From Trichoplax adhaerens (lineage: Eukaryota > Placozoa > Uniplacotomia > Trichoplacea > Trichoplacidae), in the NCBI RefSeq assembly GCF_000150275.1, contig NW_002060963.1, positions 715,262 to 779,261 on the forward strand: a stretch of 64,000 nt of DNA, read 5' to 3'. Both the position numbers and the translations under genes were made by a program. Positions 25,820-42,900 of this stretch are shown here, one piece after another. The notes below the pieces were generated by a model. The model saw only the letters and a program-made list of their open reading frames with translations. It was not told the origin of the DNA and did no database searches. Positions within the stretch are counted from its first letter, which is position 1; the number at the start of each line of letters is the position of its first letter.

Positions 25820-28563
25820 GATGAATTTTTTTTCCAATGTCAAATGGGTTGCCAAAAAAATAAATCCCAATGATCTCTTCGGTTGCGATCAAGCTAACAG
25901 AGCGTAATAAAGTCGAATGGAGCTTTGCTGCACTGTATTAGACTGGAATATACTGCGTCGAGCTATAACCAATAACTACTGGCAAGCGCAACTTTCAAAT
26001 CCAAATGTTGAATGATCTCGATGCAAACGTTGATCCGCTCGCTCTCCTTATACTAACTCCTGTTAAATGCTGATTGTTGATAGTCAATTGGTCGTTATTT
26101 CAACTGTTGACGTTCATCAGTACTAGACTGTATTGAACAAGGGAAGAGTTTGTTTTGAATAAGCGGGAAAAATCCTATTGGTCACTTGCTGGAATTTCAT
26201 TCGTTAGTAACAGTCACGTGATAACATTCAAATTTTTCATTCCAACCACACACCCATCCGATGGGGTTTTCTACAGTCTTTTCACTGTAGACAACAAAGT
26301 AGGTATCCAGTAGTAGAAACGATTCTCAATCCTCTTACAATGCGTTAGTCGATGAGACCTGATAGAGGGAAGAAATAACTGCTAGAATCGCAGCTACAGT
26401 ACCAAGTACAGTAGTAGTTTTACCGTGGGAGGGAAATAAAAGTCTTTCATCATAATACGGACAGGACAGTCATTGGACGCCACCTTCCTCAACGGTACTG
26501 TATACTCGGTGGTCATGCAATCAAATCTTGATGACCTCTTTCGTTGGTATCTTTTTGTCAATGAGGTGACAAGTCATTTTGCACACACTTTTCTCAATCA
26601 CTGAAGCCGCATAGTCTGCTACAGCGCCAGTCAGTGTGGATTGTTGTGGCAACCATTATGGCAACAGTTTAGTGCTTGCGGCATTGGATATATTCATTGA
26701 ATAGACGTTATTAACTATTCAAATTACCAATTTCTTTGTTGCCATAGTGGATCCTTCATATTTCTTGCTAATATTTTTTTACTCGTACGCCAGATATCTA
26801 CTTACTATCTCTAGCAGTATCTGCTTAGTCTTGTACAATTTGTACTCACAGTACTGTACTCTGACAGTAACGATTGCATTATTATGCTTAATCCGCATAA
26901 ACTATACGTATGGATTGCGATCAACACCAAATCGGAATTCCATCTGATAGCAAAGCAATTTCAGGTTCTATTTTTATCCGGGGGTTCTAATCTATTCATA
27001 CTTCTACTGTACTGTACACTAAAAATATCAATTAAAAATACAACACATACTACAGTACAGTATGTCATCAACGTTGAGTTAAACGCCACAATAATGAAGA
27101 TACAGTATCAGTTAAGATTAGGCGATGCCAAAAGAATCTCGGTGACCCTCTGTTTAAATTAATTAATTATAATCGGTATCGTTATCACACCGCTCTAACT
27201 TCATTCTTGATAGTAGCAGTAGATGGCTGACTGCATAGCAGCATGATAGCTGTTGCACTATAACCTTATATATACAGTACTCCTGCTATTTTATGCTTGA
27301 CAATTTCTTCCACTTAATCTGAACTCAAAGTAAATAAGAAAAGATTTTAAAATTCATTTATATCAACAAATGAACTTTTTAAACAATGCTGATTTATCAA
27401 TCTTTTATCAATCATATGATTTACTCTACAAAGAACAGTGCTACCAACTTAGTAGACTGCAACACTCAATACGAATTGTACAAGTAGGAAACACTACAAT
27501 AACAAGAAACTTTTCTGTATCGCCGATGAAAGCTTAAAAATTAAAAATTACTCACACAGAATTATCTAAAGGTTGACGATTATTGCATATCGGAAAAATA
27601 TACTACCTGGCAAGAAGGAGTAACAATCTAATCGTAAAATAAATTGGTCTTTCAATTCGTTATCAGGCTGAAAAGCTTTAATGTTCCTGAAGTACTGTAT
27701 CTAGACCAATGACGCTATAGTCAGTATCCTATGATCTATTTACTACTCCATACAGTATACTAAATTCTCCACGGCACGCAAACAAACTCTATACAGTCAT
27801 TATCTTGCCTCTCGTAAACTGCTGCAAGCACAAGTGCAATATTACTTGAAAAAGTAAAGCGTGAATAGTTGCGTCTAACTAGATTTTGGGCTCTAAAGCA
27901 TATTTAAATATACGAACCAAGTGCCCACTAATTTATGCTAGACTGCATATTGATTGTTGTTTATTGTACAGAGAAAGTAAGTAAATATACAGTGACTGTG
28001 AAGTTTATTACTCGCTACGCATCCAGAGTTTTTTATGAATACTGGATGCCGGACTTTCTTTTCCTATCCTGTACTTTATGTAGGATTTATACTGTAAGCG
28101 TATAGTCATTTTCATGTAACACCCTGCCCATCAACTACGGAAATACAAGTGATGACAAGTCTTAGAAATTTAATAAAATGTTTCATCGATGAATAATAAA
28201 ACAGTGAAGTGATGCCAAGTTCTTAGTTGCTACACACGTAAAGCAGACTAATGACATATGAAATAAACTGAACTTCATCTGACAATGCTATTGCTTTACA
28301 ATAACAGATATTACTACCTTACAATTATTGACATAGAATAAATTTTGCACAAGCATAAAAACATCATGCAAATACAAGACGCATTTAATAATGAGTCGAA
28401 TTATTATCATTTTCTAACAATTGAATAAATTGTCAAGCCTAGGATATAGAATATTAGACTGATGAAATGGTAATCCACTGGAGTACAACCCCCATTCATT
28501 AACCAATCCGCTGCTGACGCTACTAGATTATAAACATCGTAGGTACATAGAGAAAACGTTAAT
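25820..28563. other. Intergenic region, no gene recognised
   Basis: The segment lies between the start of the LBR gene and the 3' end of the proteasome ATPase gene. It contains scattered TACAGTAC palindromes (for example 26850-26860, 27008-27062) and a (CA)n run near 25396. The two overlapping open frames at about 26.75-27.16 kb have no domain and no splice context that would support them. Confidence 0.55.
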
Positions 28564-32395
<3,832 letters not shown>

Positions 32396-32559
32396 GTTGA
32401 ATTTGCTTTCCAAATTTCTTGGCCTTGTTCACTCTGCCTTCTAGCAGGCACTAACAATGAAAATCAGCCGACGATGCCGACGGTATAGTACTGCATCAAA
32501 CCATCCACCGATTCTATACTGTACCCTGTACGCTAGCGTGGTACACTTCAGGCGGTGAC

Positions 32560-34115
32560 GTCACGCTACGTTGAGTGGCTGGAGCCGTGATACAATATCA
32601 CGGTAGCGTTATGAGCAGCATGCTTTTACCCACATGCGCGCTGCTGTATGATACAGTCTACACCGTAGTCATGACTGACCCATTGGACAGTGTGACACTA
32701 CGCGTCTGGTGTAGCAGAACATCGACTGCGCAGGTTGAATATCCAAACTACGTCAATCTTCTCCTTTCGTGACTATGACTGACCTACTGGACACTGACAC
32801 TGCATGTAGAGTGTAGCAGAACCCTTCATCACTGCGCAAGTTGAATACCCAAACTAAGTCAATCTTCTCGTTGATAATGACTGACCCACTGGACGCTGAC
32901 ACTACGGGTATGGTGTAGCAGAACCCTTACAATGACTGAGCAGGTTGAACTACGTCAATCTTCTCATTGATAATGACTGACCCATTGGACACTGACACTA
33001 CGGGTAGAGTGTAGCAGAACCCTTACAATGACTGAGCAGGTTGAATATCCAAAGTACGTCGTCAATCTTCTCATTGATAATGACTGACCCACTGGACACT
33101 GACACTACATGTACTGTATGGTGTAGCAGAACCCTGATCAATGATCACTAGAGTCAGTAGAGTGAGCAGGTTGAATATCCAAACTACGTCAATCTTCTCC
33201 TTAGTAATGACTGACCTTCTGGACACTGACACTACAAGAACCCTTACACTGTACAATGACTGCGCAGGTTGAATATCCAAACTACGTCAATCTTCTCCTT
33301 TCGTCATGACTGGACCTACTGGACACTGACACTACAGTACATGTAGAGTGTAGCAGAACCCTTCATCACTGCGCAGGTTGAATACCCAAACTACGTCAAT
33401 CTTCTCGTTGATAATGACTGACCCACTGGACGCTGACACTACGGGTATGGTGTAGCAGAACCCTTACAATGACTGAGCAGGTTGAACTACGTCAATCTTC
33501 TCATTGATAATGACTGACCCATTGGACACTGACACTACGGGTAGAGTGTAGCAGAACCCTTACAATGACTGAGCAGGTTGAATATCCAAAGTACGTCGTC
33601 AATCTTCTCATTGATAATGACTGATCCACAGGACACTGACACTACATGTACTGTATGGTGTAGCAGAACCCTGATCAATGATCACTAGAGTCAGTAGAGT
33701 GAGCAGGTTGAATATCCAAACTACGTCAATCTTCTCCTTAGTAATGACTGACCTTCTGGACACTGACACTACATGTACGGTGTAGCAGAACCCTTACACT
33801 GTACAATGACTGAGCAGGTTGAATATCCAAACTACAGTACATCAATCTTCTCCTTTCGTCATGACTGGACCTACTGGACACTGACACTACATGTAGAGTG
33901 TAGCAGAACCCTTCATCACTGCGCAGGTTGAATACCCAAACTAACGTCAATCTTCTCGTTGATAATGACTGACCTACTAGACGCTGACACTACGGGTATG
34001 GTGAAGCAGAACCCTTACAATGACTGAGCAGGTTGAATATCCAAACTACGTCAATCTTCTCATTGATAATGAGTTTATGACTGACCCACTGGACACTGAC
34101 ACTACGCGTAAGCTT
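32560..34115. repeat. Minisatellite, ~95-125-bp unit, about 14 copies with higher-order structure
   Basis: The unit includes ATGACTGACCCACTGGACAC, TGACACTAC(G/A), GTGTAGCAGAACCCTT, GCAGGTTGAATATCCAAACT and ACGTCAATCTTCTC. A block of about five units starting near 32883 recurs about 537 bp further on, near 33420. Both blocks share private variants: the GGACGCTG unit, the unit lacking ATATCCAA, and the unit with GATCAATGATCACTAGAGTC. Open frames inside are repeat artefacts. Confidence 0.92.
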
Positions 34116-35184
34116 CACCCTAATCACTGATTCGGGTAAAGATCAAACTACCTCGATCTTCTCGTTGTAATCAACTATCTCGGAAATCAAATGGCAAGGG
34201 TTTTAATTTCTCCAATCACTTTAACCCTGTTGCAATTGCAAGCATCCTTTGCTTACAGTAAGTACAGTAAGTACAGACTGTCTTCTTCATTCATATCGTA
34301 CGACTGTACCCGCCAGATACAGCACGCAGACCATGCTGGCAGAAACATCACTTCATATCCAACATGACGTTGCACTTTTTCAATCGTATCATCATTGGGT
34401 ACTCTCTCTCATTCAAGGATCATGTATCGGACAGACGGATTCCTTTCTTACCCAATGTAGCCGTCAATGTCCCAAAATACTTACTGTGTGTATGTACTTG
34501 TAGTATGGATCTTGGGTGTCTGCTTTGGAAATCACTGCTACTCCTTTTTCTACAGTAGAACATGGACGATCTTATACAACTGGTTCCAAGTAGAACTTAC
34601 GGATCTATTATTAATATCCGACTCCTACAATTTCGATAGACTTGAAGTCAAGATTGCAATAAAGCAGTAGGCAATGTGTCTTTAGAATCGAGCTCTTACT
34701 GCTACTGATGTCTGCTCTAGAACGACAGTAGGCAGAAAAATGACTACTCAATAAGCTTTGGACAACCCATTCTCATCGACTTTCCATGATGATTGAATGG
34801 CGACGGATGGATACTCTCATAGGTTCAACAGTGCGAAAATACTCTGAAAGTCTATCAAAATTGTAGGAGTCGACTGATGATCCGAATTTAGTGACGGATA
34901 ACAACATTTTACGTAATATTACTTCATTTAGAAAAAAATCAGTCAATTTAAAATCGACCGTCTACATATTAAAGTACCATCGCAATGACAGCAATAGTTG
35001 GACGAAATGAGACCGAAAATGTCTGTTCGTCCAAGAGTGATCAGTCAGGGACAATTCAAGTAAAATATTACTATAAGCCCCTTTTTCCACCGTCTACTTT
35101 CTCGATCTCTTTTTACGATATAGTCATGGGGATTATAATAGTAAGAGAGACAGTAGATGGTGAGATGAGAGTTTGGTGGATAAA

Positions 35185-35245
35185 AGGGAACACATTTTTA
35201 CTTAAGTAGCCCATGGAACTCAAGTAAAAATGGTTCCCCTATATT
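35185..35245. repeat. Imperfect inverted repeat
   Basis: GGGAACACATTTTTACTTAAGT pairs with ACTCAAGTAAAAATGGTTCCC with few mismatches, around a loop containing AGCCCATGG. It could fold into a long stem. Confidence 0.75.
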
Positions 35246-35391
35246 TTGTCCTTGAAGGAACAAATTCTCCCCTTGGCCTATCAATAGATTACTCCGGACA
35301 ATCTTATGATCAGGACAAATAGTACTGTCCGTAGTAGTCGCTGCTGTCCATCGTGCTAGCGCACCTGCCAGTCGCCCTTTTCTCTCACCAT

Positions 35392-35536
35392 CTCACTTTA
35401 CAAAAATCCTCATTCTTACTTTAGAATCCCATAAAATGTTGTAAAAGAAGGTTGACAATTTCATAAAAAGACAGTAAGTGGTAACATTTTTACTTCATGG
35501 GATTATAAAGTAACAGTGAGGATTTTATAAAGTGGC
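35392..35536. repeat. MITE-like stem-loop
   Basis: CACTTTACAAAAATCCTCAT plus TCTTACTTTAGAATCCCAT on the left is the near reverse complement of ATGGGATTATAAAGTAACAG plus TGAGGATTTTATAAAGTG on the right. The arms are about 38 bp with a ~65-bp loop. No transposase frame is present. Target-site duplications were not confidently seen. Confidence 0.7.
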
Positions 35537-36948
35537 AGCAAGGAGTAACAATCTTACTGGAGTAGTTGGCGATATCTGCATTATGCTGTTGACTATCAAG
35601 GTGACGCACTCTAGGCATTTTTCAAAAAATTCGATCCTTTAATACTGTACCGTATCGTCATCGTCAAAATTCTACCATTCCAATGCTTTGATCTACTCTA
35701 TTATCGTTGCTCTTAATTTCAACTGATAATGAACGCATTTTAAAATTCACTTGTAATATCAGTCAATAATAGACGAGACGAATCTCAAACTGTTTCAACC
35801 GAACTTCATTTTAAGCTTTTAATGAACACATGCAGTTTTCCGTGATTGCATTACTTCATATTAATGCGATGATCTATGGAATTTACATACTGTAGCTTTC
35901 ATTCGTGCATGAATCAATTATTTGAACATCCTGTTGTCCCATAGATCACTGGGTAATCACTTGAAGAGTCATGCTATGGCTAATTCAAACTAATATCTAT
36001 GACCAGTAAATCCGGGATAGACGGCAAAATGAATGTACTGCTGACTAAAAGCATGCGACAGATCGACAGTAGTGTACGCTGTATCAAGATACACCACTGG
36101 CAATAGCCAAAAGTCCTATAGGAACTAATCTAGTTCTACGTCATCATCGCCAAAATTTTGCGATTCTTGCCTAGGATAACTTATTTTAATTGTTGCTGCT
36201 CATAATTTTAATTTTAACTGATATTGAATACATTTTAATATCAACTTGTGATTTCATTCAATAGTAGACGAAAGCCTTCTTAGATGATTCAACCGAACTC
36301 CATTTTAATACGGGTATATTCAGTTTTCCTTATTTAAATTATTATCATCACTACACGAGTATTCCGCTAACCTTAAACATCATTGATTCATCTTTCAAGC
36401 GTTATACTATCAGTTATGCTATAGTTAATTCTAACCGATACTCATAACAATTAGATCGGCCACGAAAGGCAAACTAGACTAACATAGTATTGATTTCGCC
36501 GACATTACCGAATTACAGTAATTATTATTAGCAAATATCATTCATCAAGAATGTCTTGACAAAATAACACCTATTTGAAATATGCGTAGAGTAGTATATT
36601 ACTGACTCTAATCGCTTCCATTTGAAATAAATTTCTATCATACTCCTATTTGTATCGCCATTATTGATCCATATACTCAGATTTCCAACAACGTTATCCA
36701 ATAACATTTCTGCTACATGTTGTATCATATACATGCTAGTTAAAATAGATAAACAATATCGTATCAAATAATGAATAAACTTTGCACTCGTATCAGTAAC
36801 TCATCCATATTATAAATCAATAAAGTGAGTCTATATTGGTTAAGAATGAAAAGTTCTATCGCTATCATTAACTTAGCCTTCGCTAAATTTTATAATATGA
36901 CTCACAGTCTAGATAATTACCTTCAATTTATATAAAGACGCGCTTGCA

Positions 36949-39900
36949 TCACATTTTTATAGGTCCATTAATACTGTCAATATCACTATCGACATAGTGG
37001 GCATCTTCCTATAATAGTATAGACCGTTACATACTTAGCTGATTCGCTAATATAAACCCAATTCAGTATTACAATACTTAACACAGAAAGAACTAATTAT
37101 AAAACTATCGTATCAAGCTAGAAATTAGAGATATAAATACGTATATATGCTTTACCAGTTCTGAAATATAGCTAGGCTTTTTCTTTGTTTGCTTACGTAC
37201 AACCTATATAATTACGACATTATAAAATGAACCTTTTCCCGTAAAAGTGCTAAAGTTATGATTGGTTTTAGAATTGATTCATCTCATACTATTAGCTATC
37301 CTAATGACAGCTCAATATGTATCTTAATATGATAGACCATCATACGTATAAAATTATAAAATAATAAATGCCTACCTTGCAAATGACAAAGATGATGACT
37401 ATCACTCCAACAGAACCTGTTACGGAAACTGCAACAATTGCACTAATGGATGCTCCAGGTAATCCATAGCCAGCCTCCCTTGCAAAATATCCTGTAGAAA
37501 CGATGCTACGATCATCGAATTGAACGGTTAAATTTCCTGCCTATTAGGATAAATAGAAAAATTTTTAGTATACGTACCGAGGCTACTAGCTGGTGACTAT
37601 AGTTAAGCAGCTATGATGAACACGGTGCTATCTTTTACAAAAATTATAAAAGCCAGAATTCAAATTATTGATAGTTTCCTTTTAAATTGACTATCTTCAT
37701 TGTTAAAATATTAAAAGCCTTATATTTCAATCAATTGTATATACCTGTAATTCTATTGCACGCATAGTTTGGTAAGTAATGGGTGGTTTCGGCATGAGGT
37801 GAAAATGGATAGATATTCTGTTAATTCCTGTATTGGAATCCGGAAAAATCTATTGATAATAATTAATCAATAGTATTCAAGTAGAAAAGTAATCATGTAG
37901 AAAATGCCTCTTGACTGAGTTATTAACTTTAGTCTGTTCCTCACAGAATCATACTCTGAGAAATTAATGCTCAACTATGATGAGAGTAATTTTAGCAATT
38001 AGTCAGCTTAACAGTCAATTCAACAATATCGTATTGATGTAATCAGCTAAAGATTTACCTGTACATCTCGTAACGTAGTGTATGGCTCTATGCCAAACCT
38101 TGCACTCATTACTGACTCAAAGGCTCTAAAAAAAGGAATCAGATTGATCAGATTGATTATACATTATTTAAGTATTATATTCGAGTGCTTATAGAATTTA
38201 TACAATTTGGTCATTTATACATGTTATGAACTCTTACTTCATCACTACGATAATTCATATATCACCTTTTGTCAATACTTACTCCACGAAATCATTAACG
38301 TTGGTTAAAGAATCGAACGGCGCATCAAATTCTAGTGTTGCACCATAATATCTGTTGAATATTAAAATCGCTTTAATGTCAATACTAGTCAATCATACAT
38401 TTTTAAGATCATTCTACAATTTCATCATCAAGGTCATCATAAATGAATATAGGTAGGGTTAGGTAATTTGTCAATTGGATAATCTAATTTCCTGTATTTT
38501 GAACGCGGCAAAATCTTCTACAATCAATGATTGACAGAAAATCGACACACCGATACTTAAATATAAATTGCCAGTTAAAGAAATTAGCTGGCCTTATAAG
38601 ACAATTTAATAACAAAATCAAACAACTGCCTCTAGTTTCAGCAAGTACTGTAAATACTAAAAATTTCATAAATAGAATACGGCCGAATAAATCAAATAAT
38701 ATCATGATATGAAATGATAATTTCACACGATTGCAATGATTTCCTGCTAATGCTCAAATAAATAAGCATTTTGTATATTAGATATGATTTTCCGATTTAT
38801 AAACTTGAATCGTTTCTTACAGGTTACAATCAAAACTATTTAAAATAAGAGATTTATCTTAAAATTGAGTGGATTATGTAGTACTTATATAACAGTATCA
38901 ACTACTTACACAAAATTATGAAGATAAGATAGGCCTCTTATGATAAAGAAAATCCATTATGAAATATAGGGTAAGAACATACCGCAATGTAGGACAAGTT
39001 GGCTTATTGATGGAGACTGTACCAGGCATAATTTCTCCAAATATATTAACACACCAGCAGTACTTGGTGCTTTCATCGCATTGTAATCCAGCAAAAGAGC
39101 CATCCGGATTACATTCCGGAATATAAACTCCAGTTCTTTGCAATGGTCTACCATTTGGCAAAGTAGTAGTATTTCTTCTAGCTATGAAGCATTCTGATAA
39201 AGCTTCTGTAATGGAAAAAATATAAATTCGTGTAAAAAAATTTCAATAATATTGGCAATTCTGATCAAAATCAACTATTCGAGTGTATTCCTTCTATTTA
39301 ATTATTATAAAACCCAGTAATTTTGTAATTTAGTAATACGCTGTCCAATGCAAAATGGCGCTAAAATTTCGGTTTGCTGTGCTTAAAATTAAAATTATTA
39401 TATATGCATGATTTTATCAAAGTATTAGTGAAAATGACCAAGTGCTAATTAAACATAGCGCCAAAAATATGTATCGTAATATTTATGTTTATTCAATCAA
39501 TTACTTCAAGAATAAGCTATAGAGCAAATGATATATGACAGGAGGATTAGCTTACCTGCTTTCAAATGAGAAGTTATTACATCTTATCTGAAATACGGTA
39601 CCTTTTGGAATTGGTTTTTTACATTTTGTAGCAATGCCACAGCCTTCGGTAGCGCAGCATTTATAATCACTTCCACAGTCTCCATCAGAACTACATTCTC
39701 CAGTACATTGGTATTCATTTTCTATTTTATTGACTTCAGGACAATACCCAGATTTACCTATGATCAGAAGCCGATTCTATATCACTACTAATAATTTTGC
39801 GATTGTTCTTATAATAATTTGCTAGGTATTAAATATTTAAGGTAGTAAATATTGAAAGCAATTACACGCTTTTATATACTGTACATAAACTGTATCTTGA

Positions 39901-42900
39901 CATTATAAAATTGGTGAGAAAGAAATAATATGTTTCGCTCAGTAACAATTACTTATATTGCATTGCGCAGTTGACGGTGATCTTGTACCAATAACTTCAA
40001 CTCCATTACGATCAACGCACCTTTAAATAGCAGAAAGTTCAACAAGTGTTTCTGTTAATATAGCCTTATAACTAAAACCATAAAATTTTTAATGGCAATT
40101 GTAAGAAAATCTTTATGTCGATAATATTATTTCTGGATACTTACCAGCAGCATTACATTATCAGAAATCAACGTTACTTAATATCATTATTAGTAGCAGT
40201 TATAAATTTTAAAATAATAATTCTCTTACCAACATTCTTTAGGTATAGTCCGGCACTGTATTTTTAAGTATTCTCCATTTTTATCGCATTCTGGTAGAAA
40301 TACTGCCGTTGTGTTCACAATTCCATATGATGGAGTAGTACTTGTGGTGTTAGAGATGAGACCAACCGCTTTCATTTTAGCATTATATCGAGCCAGCTGG
40401 CATTTTTTTAACCCTGTAATAATTATAGTAATTGCGTAACGATTATTTATTAAAGTAATTTATGTATAAACAATACTAATCAACTCGTTTAATTTATCTA
40501 AGGTTGTAAAGCCTAGCAGCATTTTCAGTTTAAGCTCAACAATTATATTCCGTAAAAATATTTTTATGCCATAAACGAGTACTAAACTATCGATACTAAT
40601 TCCGCTAAATTGGAATATTTGTAGTAATCAATAAAATTATCAATCAAATATTAGATTACGTCTTTCAATATGTATGTGACTTTCGACTTAACATAATACC
40701 ATTAATGCAGGTGCTAGCTTCTACATCTAATTTACCCTCAGTGCAATTAACGCTACGACGATTGCCATCATGAAATCGTATTGCGCAATTTGAGCAGATA
40801 TCTTGAATACATATAGCATTCGGATGGGCTGGGCATTCTGCCAAAGCACAACGTGGCGCCTCACACAGGATAGCCAAATGATTGGCTTGACAAGCTAGAT
40901 TTACCAACACAATACGGATTAACGATAGAAGCTTACAGTATTAAAATGATAAATAGTAACATTTTATTCTAATCAAAACTGAATATCGAAAGAAAACTAC
41001 TAGATACTACGCATATTTTAAACTAATTGTATTTTGTAACTAGAATTGTCCAATTCGACTTTTAATATTGAATGGTCAAGTATGCTTAAGGTAAGGGTGA
41101 TTTGATTGAATAGTAATGAATATTTGTTCACATTTTGCAATTCCTAATATCTCAAGCTAATGGCTGTCCAAAATAGTTAAGAAAATGTACTGTATATAAC
41201 AACCGTATTCTAATCGTAATCGCTATCATTTTTAAAGAGGATAAAGCAAGGTAAGCAATTATTACAATACAGGTATGACATCAGAATGATAGGTATGTTT
41301 AATTCTATTCAAATTCATGGCATACTAATTATATTATATTTAACCTGGATAAACTGCTTTAAGGCAAAGTGTACCACCACATCCATTTAGACAACACTTA
41401 TAGCCTGCATCGCATTGTGTATCGTTTTCACATGAGTTTCTGATAGTGCAATTACTTGCAGCCATTTCAAGGTTAGAAATAACAGGACATAGCCCGGGCC
41501 GAACTAGATTGATCAATTTTATTAATGATACAGCAGATTACTGTTATAACCATTAAAAAGAAATTAGCCGTTTAAAGATAGATGAATAATATAGAAACTG
41601 ATTGATCCTATACTTACTTGATCTAGTTGCACCAGCACAGTTTCTGTACCCAGTAGTGATAGTGTCTTGCTCGATACGGCCGCGACGACTTGAACACCAG
41701 CAAATTCCTTGCCAACATTGCAAAGGATAATATTCTTCCGTGTAACGATTATTTATTTTCGTACACCTTGGTATAAATCGACGATATAATGTGCTAATAG
41801 GAACTTTAACACGATCAGAACCCTGATTGAGTACAACTCCGGTGATATCATACACCATTTTCATGCAGTAATTCAAACCTAAGAGTGGGATAATTTAATA
41901 GTTAGAGGTTTGCCCGCGTTCAACTTTTTATTAGACTATTAGCTTAGGCTTAAAATCAAATTTAATTATAGTAGGTATAACATGGTATAATAACATTGCA
42001 TTTAATACAATAATAATCTTATTAACATCACTTCACGCCAACTTTCCAATTAAGTTCCAGTAAAATTATCGGTCAAATGAAAACACCAAGATTCAAGGCT
42101 ACATTTGTACTATTCAGTGATTTAGAATACTAGCAACAGGTTCTTGTTGTTGCTTTACGAATTAATTATGACTGTTACGACAAGAGTCCATGAATGTTGA
42201 CTTAGAAAGTACCGTACTATAAATCTGTGTAATCCGATCTCAACAATTTATCATTGGAAACAAATTGCTAAATCTAACCACTTTGTGCAGGTATGGAAGG
42301 TCCTAAAAGTTGATAAAAAGTTAAAAGATGGAAACATCTATTCAAAATGACATTGGATAAAGTATTATTTCTATTGTATATGATATTTAAACACCCATTG
42401 CTAAAGTAACAGTATTAAGGAATAGACGTGTAATAGTATGATATACAGGGCAACTCTATTGCACTTTTTATTTTATTTTATTGTCATTTTAAGTTAAATC
42501 CTTGGATTTAAGAAAAGCTCTTACGTGGGCATCTGTCATTTGGCAATATACGACCATTGGTATCACTACACCTGCGATAAAATATTGCATTAATAATAAA
42601 ATAGAAACAGAATCTTATTACTAATTAATGCGATTAGTTTATAACAGTATTTTATATTTACTTTATGTAGGTCTTCTTTTTATCTAGTTTACCTTATTCT
42701 TGTACACAAACATACTCAATTTAATCAATAATTAACTAAATGATATGGTATAGCTATAGTAAATAATAAAGACTATCATATTTAAAGATACTGTTTAAAA
42801 TGTCGTATAGGAATACTTAACGATCTTAAGAGTGCAGAAGAATTCAAAAGTGGTAATAATACCGTTATTGAAATTAAATTCTTGGTAGGCAATTATTTTA

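Larger units (their letters stand above)
34116..36948. other. Intergenic region with inverted repeats, no gene recognised
   Basis: Open frames here (34.25-34.67, 34.99-35.21 and 36.53-36.77 kb) lack domains and splice support. The region holds two hairpin-forming elements (35185-35245 and 35392-35536). It also has a diverged direct duplication: the segment around 35640-35830 resembles 36115-36320, sharing TCAATAATAGACGA / TCAATAGTAGACGA and TTCAACCGAACT(T/C)CATTTTAA. Confidence 0.5.

Noticed and set aside
33071-33950. Minus-strand frames in the minisatellite
   Set aside because: They repeat the minisatellite unit and have no conserved domain.
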